Origin: Conoideocrella luteorostrata
Lineage: Eukaryota > Ascomycota > Sordariomycetes > Hypocreales > Clavicipitaceae
Assembly: GCA_032433595.1 (NCBI GenBank)
Contig: JASWJB010000150.1
Coordinates: 33,808-97,807, forward strand
Reading direction: 5' to 3'
DNA length: 64,000 bases
Made by a program: the position numbers and the translations under genes. This document shows positions 1 through 10,063 of this stretch, piece after piece. Within the stretch, counting starts at the first letter, position 1; every line of letters starts with the position of its first letter. The notes beneath the pieces are model-generated. The model did no database searches, was not told the origin of the DNA, and was given only the letters and a program-made list of their open reading frames with translations.

Positions 1-2902
1 ACCCTGCGAGCGAAATAAAATCCTAATTCTTGGCTAGGTCATAAACCAATTAGACACCTATGAACAGCCGATTCTTGTTTTTCGGCCAAAATTAGCTTGT
101 GGTGTAAGTCCTTGTCCTGTTATGATATATACAAGACCTCACCACATCGGTGCCCGCCACTTGCTCCCATTGACGATAGATCTGACTTTTTTTCTGTGGC
201 TGTTCCTCCGCGAAACATTCACTTTATCGGCTCTGGCCACTCACCTGTTCATCCAGCCTCCAGTCAAATTCCAGTGAATCGGTGTGCAGACCCGCAGAAT
301 TAACTGTGGTAACTCCGCACATTACAATAGAGGCGTCCGTATGTCTCTTTGCGTGCCAGAGCCCTAACGATTACCCCATGCTTTTTGCGTCTCAACAGTG
401 GCATATCGACCCCTGTTTGTTATCCCGGGTTTCTTGGGACAGGCACGCGTCCGGCTAAGCTTAATGGGGCCCCCCTGCTGCCTTTAGATCCGGGTGGACA
501 GAGCGGGGGTGTATCCCAGCCCGCCATGCTGCTTTACTGACGTGTCAACGCGAGGAAGACCTTGGTGCAATTGCAAACGGGCAGTGGCACGGTGCTCTAC
601 TAAATGATTTGCATGAGCTAGTGCCAGGGGTAACCAGCGCGTGAGGTCGCACTGGAAAGCTGCGAGTGTTAAGCGAAGAAGTAAAAATCCAGTCCACAGC
701 TTGACAAAGGTCCATCGCGAGATGAACGAAGCGGGCTTGCAATGGAGGGACTTTTGTGGCTGCTGACGACTCTTGCGCCAGGTTTATGCATCGCTGGCGC
801 CTTGTCACAGACTGGACGGTTGGTTGGTTGAGGCGAATCCTATGGCTGACGCTTGCCCACCCGTCTGCCGTCAACCGGGAAACACGTAGTATGGAATAGC
901 CTAGTGATTCCTTTGCTGTATGTAGAAAGCACCGAGTAGTTATAGTAGTTACGAGTCAGATGGATGCGTCCTGGCGCCCGCCATTTAGTTGGACCGCACC
1001 GCTTTTGTCGATGGCGCTAAATTCTCTCAACGGCGCTCCATCGCTAGTGCGATCTCATACGAAGGACGGAGGACAGCCACGTCTCAGAACCCGCAGCTAA
1101 GCGGATCCATCCGACATCCAGTCTAAAATTCCTGTTTGCGTTCATATTACGTTGCCTTTCCCCTAAGCGACTGATCTAGAAGCCATTCATTCCTCCAAGG
1201 TGCTGTTGGAGGGGGCGTGCACAAGGGCCTTGAGCAGTAACAGAGTAACAGTGCATGGGCGAGCATGTGTCTTGTCCAGGTTGTGCCATGCATGTGCGTT
1301 CATGGCCGGTCAGTCGTTACAACGGGTGAGTGATCATGACGGGCTTCAAGTCTATCTAAGCGAAACGAGGCGTGCCTGACTGTTTGACGTGCCGAAGCCA
1401 CCACCTCGACTGAAATCCATCGGCAATACCAAAATCCCCCATGGCCATGCTCGCGAAAATTTCTTCAATCGGCTCGTGCTGCTTCTCTGTGTTCCCGTGC
1501 CCCGCGCCATATGTGGTAAGGCTGAGGGGGCGGAGGCTGATCTGGTTGTGGATGGATCCCCCCCAAGCCCCCACCCTCGACAGCACACCAACAACCACGC
1601 GGCGGCCCGCCCGACCGTTAGTTACGCCACTGGGCAAAAGGAGAGGCTAGCAATCGCAATTAGTATGGGCGGGGAACAAACAGCATCTACACGCGTGCGG
1701 TTGCACCAAATCAAACTGTATCTTGGAACTACCCTAAAATGATGTTGTCTTCTTCGGAACGCCTTTTTTTTTTGTTTCTTTATTTTGTTGTACTACTGCC
1801 CCTTCGTGCACAGTAATGCTCTCAATAAAGAGTGTCTTCGTAGCATGACTAATAAGGTCTACCGAATCTATACTCCGTACATGTCAAGGTATTAAAAACT
1901 AGTAGACGTCCAATGGCAACAGCAACATGGCCGCCCTCATATCTGGGGTGAGCTTTGCGCCTGAGTTGTTGGCCGCTTCAGCGTCCATCGGTCGGCCCGA
2001 TTATTCGTGCTCATGGAGGCACCTCATAGGAGCGAGGGACAGCGTGGGTTCCGTAACCCAAGTGGTGGCGCCGTTGCGGCGGTCAAGAGCTCAGAACGCG
2101 GAGGTGGCTAGGAGCGAATACAGAAAACATATGGTCTACTTGCTATCCATGTAATTCATTTCTTTTATCACAGCATCTCCAAACCCCTACTCCGTCAAAG
2201 CCTCTCCACGCAGGTGACGAGCTCTTCAAACACCTAGACGCAGCACTGGTAGTAGAGACAATGGAGCCAGCAGTCAAACCACGACAGCCACATCGCGCAG
2301 GCGACGCAATCGTCATTATCGGCCTCCAGACCTGTCAGCCTGCCGTAGCGGAACTAATGAGCCTCGCGTACGCCTTGCAAAACCGACATGCCACGGCCGG
2401 ATGAAGACACAACACACGGCAATGGCAAACATCTGGCCAGCACTCCGAGTCATATCACTTGCAGAATTGGCTGCGCAGTAAGCTTACCCGCCTAACACTT
2501 CGACCACTCTCCCAGACCCCCCACCCCTGGATAACACCAAAACCGATATTCCATCGTCAAATGGCCCGGCGAGGCTTACGAGGAGAGCGATGAAGTCGAC
2601 ACCCTCTTCCAGGCACCTTGGAGGCGAAGGGCATCCCTCATGAGGGGGGCGGGGAGGCAAGTAGATCAAGCATTCAGGCTGACACCACGGCAAATCTTAT
2701 CCGAAAGGGATGGATAACCGTGCTTCTGGATCGGATTCTCGCCTCTCAGCGGGTCGCCACCCTTAACCCCTCGACCCCTAACCCTCCGCGCTGATATTTC
2801 GCCGAGACGCCCAAGGCTTGGCAACAATTTCATCCGGGACGCGTCTTTACTCAGGACGAGATGGGATATACACCTAACTTGAAGCAAACGCCTAGCGCTA
2901 CA

Positions 2903-2930
2903 AGCACTCCCCCACACGTGGGGGAGTGCT
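2903..2930. repeat. Perfect 12-bp inverted repeat with 4-nt loop
   Basis: The left arm AGCACTCCCCCA (2903-2914) and right arm TGGGGGAGTGCT (2919-2930) are exact reverse complements separated by CACG. The centre contains CACGTG, an E-box. No gene end is close by, so a transcript terminator is not implied. It could be a cruciform-prone site, a remnant of a small inverted-repeat element or a protein-binding palindrome. Confidence 0.7.
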
Positions 2931-3259
2931 GAGAACCCGAAGAGTCACAAGGGCAGCACTCGACCAGCAGCCAGGAAAGGATATGCTGATATTGGTCCGA
3001 GAATATCAAGGCGCATCAAGTATCGCATATGTGATGCTCCGTTTCACACGAGGTACGTCTGGTCCGAAATCCCCGAACGAAAGCCCGGCACCCCGGATGC
3101 CATGTGGCTGTTAGAAGCCGGGAACTATTCCTCCAGGAGTCCATGGGGTTTGTTTTAGTCAGCCCTACAGAGCTTTGTGTGATTCTGAGACCGTGGTAAT
3201 GGATGATCAATCACTGGAATTATTCGCAACACTCACCTCGTTTCGTTCTCCTCGCAACA

Positions 3260-3276
3260 ATCAGCATAGTGCTGAT
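3260..3276. promoter_or_regulatory. 7-3-7 inverted repeat in the isocyanide synthase promoter
   Basis: ATCAGCA-TAG-TGCTGAT is a perfect inverted repeat about 136 bp upstream of the isocyanide synthase start codon and about 15 bp before a TATA-like run. The right half read with its 5' flank, ATAGTGCTGA, fits the yeast Ace1/Cup2 metal-response consensus HTHNNGCTGD as I remember it. Some fungal isocyanide synthase clusters are copper-responsive, so a metal-sensing role is conceivable, but this is inference. It could equally be the site of the pathway regulator. Confidence 0.35.
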
Positions 3277-3411
3277 CCTCTAGCCGCAGTGTATATATTT
3301 TGACTCATTCCTCGTTTGATTGCCGTCAACTTCTCGAAAATCCACTCCTTATATCATCAAAAAATTTACACAGTACTCTTTACAACCAAGCCACAGTATC
3401 ACAGTCTCAAA

Positions 3412-4709
3412 ATGGCACCAGTCGCTACGGAAGTCTATGATGTGAGCCTCCTGCCCAAGGAGCCCATCTCCATTAACGGCAAGGGTCTTGATACCAAGGC
3501 CCCAGTTCAGGTCGGTGTCCATCCTGTAGGAGACAGAGATGGGCACCAAGCCATGGCGGAGAGAGTATTGGCCGTCATTAAGACAATCCTGCTAACCAAG
3601 TTGCCCGGCGCTCATGACAAGTGGGACGAGGGAGCTCCCACATTCATCGCGACCATCCAAAAGTTCATAGAGAAGGGAGAAGTGGTCAAGATGTGCCTGC
3701 CTGCTTTTCCGTGGAAGTCTGCGAATAAAGTCGAGAAGGTCCTCGGCGTGTTGCCCGACAAGGCCGAGGAAGTTGCCCTCGCACGCTTGAATGGTATCTG
3801 TGAGAGCATTGGCCAGTTTTATTTGCCCGGAGCTGAGCTCCTCATCATTTCTGACGGATTGGTCTACAACGGTACGCGAATAAGCCTCTACCGGCAACTC
3901 GCCACTCCTGGTAGCCACCCCTGCGTGGTCATGGTGTAACCGCTAACTCCTTGTTCCAGACCTCCTCACCGTTTCTGATCGACAAACATGGGCGTATGGT
4001 GAAGCTCTGCGCGATATGGCTGTGGAGAAGGGCTTCAAGCACATCCAGTTTAGCCGGCTCAGAGATCTTGTCCATCTTCCACACCTTCCCGAGGTCCTAG
4101 ACGAGGTCACCTACGTCGCCAATGCGACCAACTTCAGGCGGGCTCTCATGAACCAATTCGGGGACCCCAACTTCGATGCTACCAGGGAGATTGCCGAGAA
4201 GGAAGATACGAGAATGACGTACCAGGGCTATTCTCGCAACTTGGGCCACGATCTTCGCTTCATTTTCTCGCGCAGCGAGAGCAGAAGCGGCAAGCAGTAC
4301 AAGAGAGACGTCAAGTACCTCAGCAAGCAGATGATCATTCGCGGAGATGTAAGTTGAACGATGCCATTTATTGTCGGCTTGATCTTGTCTGACCCGAACG
4401 CTATCTGTACAGGCATTCGCAAGGGCGACCAAGAAGTACTGTCCGGATCACCTTCGTCTGTCCATTCACCAGTCAACGGGACAGCACAAAGTGTCCGTCA
4501 GCCTGTTGCCCACAGATGGCATGTACACGACACCATGGCACTGCTGTGTGGCCATTCTCACCGACGGTTCCATCATCAGCAAGCCAAAGATCGAATTCGA
4601 GTTCGATCCGAGGTTTGATCTCATTTACGAGAACGGCCGTCCCAGCTACTTCCGGGAGAAGGAGGGGAATGATATGGACCAGGAGGAATTGGACGAGGAA
4701 TTGGAGTGA
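3412..4709 (+). CDS. Isocyanide synthase, Dit1/PvcA family
   Basis: Three exons, 3412-3871, 3960-4348 and 4413-4709, with GT..AG introns of 88 and 64 bp, give a 381-residue protein. The start at 3412 has a good context (AAAATGGC) and replaces an in-frame upstream start at 3316. The signature SDGLVYN-DLLTVSD followed by a conserved Tyr and Leu (GEALRDM) spans the first splice join and is diagnostic of the DIT1_PvcA family; TPWHCCVAILTDGS near the C-terminus matches the family's TPWH block. Characterised bacterial members convert an amino-acid amine to an isonitrile using ribulose-5-phosphate; yeast Dit1 acts in dityrosine synthesis. There is no fused oxygenase or NRPS domain, so this is a stand-alone enzyme, probably cytosolic. 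An NRPS-like enzyme and a Zn2Cys6 regulator lie downstream. The substrate cannot be read from the sequence. Confidence 0.92.
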
Positions 4710-4869
4710 ACGGGAATTTGTACGTGTTGAATTGGGTGCTAAAGTTACGAGATAGATATGATTTATGCGTAATGGACTGGCCCTAAGGCTACTACGATTA
4801 GACGTTGATTCTAATATTAATCTGCTTTAAGAATAAAGAATGGTATAAGCATCAGGATTTTACTACGCC

Positions 4870-5700
4870 CGGAGGGTGCTCCTAAAGGGCTATAGCGAAA
4901 TTTGCTCCAGTCCATGTCCGCGTGCTTTCCACGGTTTTGTTGCCATTATCTTCTCTGACACCTCCTCGAGCGTCAGGTCTGGCATTTTCACGGCTTGCCG
5001 CGTCGTCCGCGTGCTCTCTTCTTCGATCTGGGAAGGCAGTGGCAGGAAAACCTTCCAAGTAGCTCTCCAGCCTGTTCGATAGAATATTTCGTCAATGAGC
5101 CATTGCCCTTCTTTAAATGTAGGACTTTGTCATCATGGCTGTTTTCTTTTGCTCGGAGATGTCTGGCAGCCTTCCGAATATTGACGTCCTCAGCCATGGA
5201 TTCCTTCCAACGAGCTCGTTTTTGCCTATGAATCGCATCGTAGTACTCCTTTGACGCCCTTTTTAGCCCGACTCTCCAAGTCTGGCCGGCGTTGACCAGC
5301 TCGTCGCCGGCTTCTCGCTTGGATTCACCAGAACCTGTGCATTCGTCGGAGCCGAGTCAAATCTGTCGTCCACCATCTTTTCGCGTATGGACGTGGCGCC
5401 GCAATAGGGACCAACTCGTGGATAGTTTCCAGCACCACATACGACCACATCCTTTCGTTCTCCTGAATCGTCGCGAACCCTCTTGGTCAAGTTATCTAAC
5501 AATTGCGTGCTTGCGCGCGGTGCTTCCGGGTCATCACCTTCGCCATAGACCGACGCACTCGATATTTTTCGCTGCTCAAAATGGAGCACCGCTGCTTTTA
5601 GGTCCGCCGACGTCACTGGAATCTGTTCTGTTTCGATATCGTTTCGGGCCCAAATGTGTAGGTACCATCTTGATCCAATTGCTGTGACTCTTAACACCTT
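4870..5700 (-). mobile_element. Degenerate Tad1-type LINE fragment (EN and start of RT)
   Basis: Read on the minus strand, 5700-5390 resembles the apurinic-type endonuclease of fungal Tad1 LINEs: a segment like IPVTSADLKAAVLHF, then SASVYGEGDDPEA, then a decayed DVVVCGAGN in place of the usual VLAGDFN. After an internal deletion and a frameshift near 5260, similarity resumes with the pre-RT linker (KEYYDAIHRQKRARWKE, then NIRKAARHL, then a GELL..F..LP block). It ends with DLTLEEVSEKIMATKPWKA, the usual PWKAPG.DG entry to the reverse transcriptase, and meets a stop at 4890-4892. Catalytic RT and RNase H parts are absent. The copy is dead. It lies between the isocyanide synthase gene and the regulator gene. 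Confidence 0.8.
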
Positions 5701-5717
5701 TCCACCGATTAGGTCTT

Positions 5718-6116
5718 TTAGAGTTGAAAAATACAAGCCTCCGAAGACCGCAGTCCAGCAACAGGGGCGGTGGCTAGGCTTACTTGACCGAATGCCCGGC
5801 ATTCAAGATGGATCGGTTTTCGCCGACCAGACTGCTCTGAGCTCTTTAATATCATATACAGGTCAATCTTTTCCGGTAATCTATCATTTTCCCCCTCTGG
5901 CTTTTCCAGGTAAACGAGCGGCTCTGTGCTCTCAGCACCCTCAGCGCCCGCATCCGTATTAATTTCTGGCCACAGATTCATAGGGCGGGGTGTAAAAGCG
6001 ACAGGTATGTTGTTCCATGAGGTCCAGGGTCGATGATGAAGCTTTGATGAGCCTGTTAGGCGGCACGATGAACATGCCCAATTTCGAAGCTCTTCATTAC
6101 GTAACCTTGCTGTCAC
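5718..6116 (-). other. Unassigned open frame between LINE relic and regulator gene
   Basis: An open frame of about 130 codons on the minus strand contains a protein-like middle section (MNLWPEINTDAGAEG, then VYLEKPEGENDRLPEKIDLYM). I do not recognise the family. It joins the LINE relic on one side and lies downstream of the Zn2Cys6 gene on the other, with no clear splice model. It may be the truncated end of a gene disrupted when the LINE arrived, or a 5' part of the LINE itself. Confidence 0.3.
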
Positions 6117-6231
6117 CGCCAGTCGGAGATCTTCTCTTTGATCTTGAAATGTCGAGCGTTAAGACGCCGCATAAATACTCACTTCGTTACCACATACCGG
6201 AAAATTTCGTTCTGCGCGGGAGGCTCAGTAA

Positions 6232-8598
6232 CTATTTAATTGTATCGAAAGGAAGAAATTGTTCAAAATTGTCCCAGTTGACTGTAAAGTCAAAGTTCTC
6301 TCTCCATACCGTTGGCGACTGCGGTTGTTTCGTCTGGTTGAGAACATGATCGAGAACTCGTTTTATAACGTCCCTGACATCGGAGACAACTGAGCCCTTA
6401 GGCTGTGATGGCGCCGAAGACTTCAAGTAACCCATGAGAAGGCTAAGCTGCTGAATAATGGATGATTTGGAGTATGTTTCACCGGCAATCGTGTCTTCAT
6501 CCCCATCTGTGGCGAAAGCCACAGGATTTGGATCTATAAGTTCCATAGACAAAACGGCCCCGGCTGGAGCGGCATATCCCATTACCTGATACCTTGTGAG
6601 ACACGGAGTACGTAAACCTAGTTCGGAAACCATGGGCGAGACAGATAGTAAGAAAGGGGGAGGATGACTCACCAACCACTGGCATTCTCCTTGCATTTCC
6701 GCCCACATGCCCTTCTGAGTCCAAGAATGCAAAGCTAAGACTACCATTTCGAAGCTGGTACGTAGGAGATCGCTCCTAGAACGACCGTGCTTCACAAATA
6801 GCCGCTCTAGTAAGAAAATGTTGAGCAGATGATCAAGTCTTATTAGAAGTGTCGGATAGAGTAACTGGAGGTCGACATCCCTAATGTCTTCGAATGTAGG
6901 ATTGCAAGGAACATGAGCGGGCAAATTCTTGTACATTTGTACTTCCTTTCTCTTAAGCTCTCTGAAGAGTTTCGTTAGCGGTGACTTATAGTAGTAGAAG
7001 GCGTGTCTGGGGAGCTTTCATACGCGATATCATCAATTGAAGGACTTTCATTCTGAGCCAGTCCGATTTCGAGGATCTCGTCCCGGATTAACGCCACCAT
7101 CATGCGAATGCGAAGTAGTGTGCTGGAGTGAAACTTTCCATCCACGTTCCATCCATCGGAATCAAGGCGTTGAAGATGTCCTCGAAATGTTTTCTTATCT
7201 GATAACAGCGCAGTCTCGTCCAAATCCAAAGGCAGCTTCATGGAGCAGAATCTTCGGGTTAGGAGAGGAGGGCGTCCAACAAAAGTGGCTAAGAATTTGT
7301 CCACGATGAAGATTTGACACCGAACACGTCTGCGAGCCTCCATTGATATCATTGGCTCGGACGGGGCGGCGAACGAGTCCCTGGGCTGATCATCATGGAG
7401 TCCCGAAAACGTCAACATGGCAACTGTTTCTGCGTGAAACTTCCAATACGGGAGACCTGGCTTAGATCAGCATCGAGCTCAATACAATAGAAAGCTTCAG
7501 AGGGTACAACAATCCCTGAAGATTTTCGAGTGGAACAAAACAAAACGTAAGAGAGGTTCGCTTACTGGTTTCACCATGCATGCATGCGTGTAGCACAGAG
7601 CGCTTGTACAACAAGAATAGCATAAGCGAGCTGGAGCTGCCTCCCATGTTGGCGAGAGTGATACAAGCCGAGCAATATTCCGTATACTGAGCTATACGGC
7701 TTCTGGCGTCCGTGCTCGGAGAAGCAGAAAATTCGGCGAAAGCTGCGCAGATGAACATGATCCCAACGGCCTCCCATCGCAAGTTGGATCCCGAGAAGCT
7801 TTCTACCCAGGCTAGAGGGTCATCGTGATCCTCCGTAAGGCTTCTTCTTGTGTTGATGCAAATCATACTTCCGAGCTCACGCAAAGCAACTACGTTTCCC
7901 CGGTTGTGGAGGTAGGAACCGAATGTGTCCCAGGTGCTCAGGACGATCTTTTCACCAATCATCCTCATCCACTCATCATTGGGATTGATATGGGACCGAG
8001 AAAGGGTCACCGTAGGAATTTCCGTGGGCACTGCTTGCAAGACTTTAATGGTAAGATGGCTCGCTCCTTGGTCCATAGCCGTCATGTCCTGTATCTCGGC
8101 CAAAGATGGGGGACTAAAATTGGAGGGCAGGGATGATGATGCTGCCGCCGTCGTGGCTGGAGGACTTCTTATACGCAAAGCATTCTCCGTTTCCAGGTAT
8201 GCCGCCGAGAAACTGGTTGGGCCAAAGAATCCCGACGGTGCTCGAGCTGCCGGCGAGCTCCACATCTTGTCTTCCGGAGCCACATGCCTGCTAGTGTTGG
8301 ATCGCAATACACTTGAAGCTGGCGTGGACTGGGCATCCAGCTTCGAAGCTTCGTAAATATTCTCAGACCAGCGAGGAGCAACTGGATCAGCAGGCTGTGC
8401 CTCGTGATCAGGCGGCTCGTAATAACAGGTCGATGCGCCGTTGGGCCGCCTCCTACAGCGTCGGCAAATTGGATAGCCATGGTCGCAGGCCACTTTCCGT
8501 CGACGACACGGCTCGCACGCCTGGATTTTGCCATTTCGCCGTGTGACAAGTGGGTTGGCCGCGAGACGCGACATGCTGTAAAGTCCAAGAAGTGTCAT
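6232..8598 (-). CDS. Zn2Cys6 transcription factor, probable cluster regulator
   Basis: Four exons, 8598-7566, 7456-7024, 6961-6673 and 6585-6232, encode 702 residues. The 62-bp second intron has donor GTATGA, branch GCTAAC and acceptor TTCAG, and restores the frame between IDDIA and ELKRKEVQMYKNLP. Near the N-terminus the binuclear zinc cluster has Cys at 28, 31, 38, 45, 48 and 58 (CEPCRRRKVAC..). The middle region (VGRPPLLTRRFCSMKLPLD, LDSDGWNVDGK, SSTLLRIRMM, YPTLLIRLDHLLN) is the fungal transcription-factor domain. Proteins of this kind are nuclear DNA-binding activators or repressors. Its position between the isocyanide synthase and the NRPS-like gene makes it the natural candidate for a pathway-specific regulator. 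A second in-frame ATG lies at 8574. Confidence 0.9.
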
Positions 8599-10063
8599 TC
8601 AAGCACGAGAGAATGCATCGGCTGCTTTACAATGACGTAATAGTGCTGGCGAGGCGTTCATTGAAGGTTCGAGATAACAAAAGTTCCCCCAACTGCCTGC
8701 TGCAAACATACGCAAGTAAGAGAGAATGATTAGTCATGTCGGAATACAAACAGGGACCTCATAGGTTCACGGGTGCGCCCGTGGATCTAAGGATTTCACT
8801 GGTCCTTTATGCACAGAGTTCGCACTGTTCTTGAGGGCAAATCCTCACACTCTTAGTACTGTACTGTGAGGTTATGGTTACACAACTAGGCAAGAATATG
8901 TATGGAAACTCTCTGTATTGCAGTTAAGCTTGTTTCGCACAACTGGTTGTGCGAGCGCACACATGGGGTTACGCTGAGGATTCGCTGGAGCCCCGCCCCC
9001 GCACCACCTTGCAGAAAGTTGAGGAGCAGCGAGCACTAATAAAGGACTCGACCTTTGCAGTCTGTTCCGCAGCCTTCAGGAAATACCACGGGGCTTCATT
9101 ATCTGCACGAGCTGACAGCCCTGCAAGAGAGACGGGGCGTTCTTCTGCCGGAAAGTTTCACTCGCACCGGCACCTACAGCGGGATGAACAGCCACAAATA
9201 CTCTTGCAATCCCAGCGAGGACTTGATACGCTGGAGGAAGTTAGAGCCGACTCAAGAACACCAAGACAGAGCACAAGGCGGGAGCTCAGCGCATTCGAGG
9301 ATATTGAAAGGTCTAAGAGAGCGGCACCAAAACGTTTGAGCTGTGCTGCCGTTGGTCACATACGATTGTTGCGCGCGCGCCCATTGAGGTCTCTTATAAT
9401 GCTCCGGAGGCTATCTGTAAGCAGTATATTACTGCACAACGTATATTATATACAGCGCAACCAGTAGCCAAGACTGAGACCAACTAACAATACCATTGAG
9501 CAATAGGGGTTCCGCTGCGATCTAATAATTTAAGTTTGTAGTGGTGTTTGGACTATAAATAGATAAATGTACACCTTATTATAGGTAAGGGTATGAGAGA
9601 ATAGACCAAAGAAGAGATAATAGCCTACTTAAGTTAGAGCAAGGCAAATGATTACTAGATTAAGGCTAAAGTGATAGCTAGATTGGACGTAAACCAATAA
9701 ATTCGGTTTACAGAGGTTTAAAACACATCTAGACGAAGATTGAGCAGGGCATAAGGGAGCTACAGGCCGCGTACTTAGCAGAACGATGTGACGAAGATTG
9801 TATTGTAGCACAGCTGGGGTCAATCCAAGCCTGGCTCACCAACCAGCAGCAATTGTCCCTCTTTTTTCGCTGTCGTATTTCGCATAGTTTGCACTGGGCA
9901 TCACGGATCGGAGAGATTGGAGAGCAGCGAGATAGTTTTCATTTTACATTTTCCGTGATTGCCTGCATATGTACGGAGCGCTGCGCTGCGTATAGCAATA
10001 GCCGTCAACTGGCCCATCCCCCTGCCCTACAACCCTTTAGAAGGTTGTCTGGAGCGAAAAACA
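8599..10063. other. Intergenic stretch with decayed, AT-rich DNA
   Basis: Nothing intact is visible. A 172-codon plus-strand frame (8949-9467) overlaps a 94-codon frame in another phase; neither has recognisable motifs and they may be remnants or chance. From about 9540 to 9720 the DNA becomes AT-rich and full of stops, and a frame running to 9840 shows a protein-like tail interrupted by nonsense codons, which suggests a mutated mobile-element fragment. A perfect 8-bp inverted repeat with a 2-nt spacer (CGCACAAC-TG-GTTGTGCG) lies at 8936-8953. Confidence 0.45.

Larger units (their letters stand above)
1..3411. other. Gene-poor flank without an intact gene
   Basis: No reading frame here has a recognisable domain or a splice-consistent model. 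The open stretches are short and mutually overlapping, as expected by chance. The one coding-like segment is about 2150-2400 on the plus strand, where an open frame of roughly 60 codons ends in a stop near 2403; I could not assign it and treat it as a possible gene relic. The stretch also holds a perfect hairpin at 2903-2930, one TACTCCGTAC word at 1871-1880, and, towards its end, the promoter of the isocyanide synthase gene with a TATA-like run near 3290-3300. Confidence 0.6.

Noticed and set aside
2760..2790. CCCTAA-like text resembling telomeric repeat
   Set aside because: Only one or two imperfect units; not a telomere or an interstitial telomeric array.
8949..9467. 172-codon plus-strand open frame
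   Set aside because: Overlaps another 94-codon frame in a different phase, no domain, no good start context and no splice partner; likely chance or decayed DNA.
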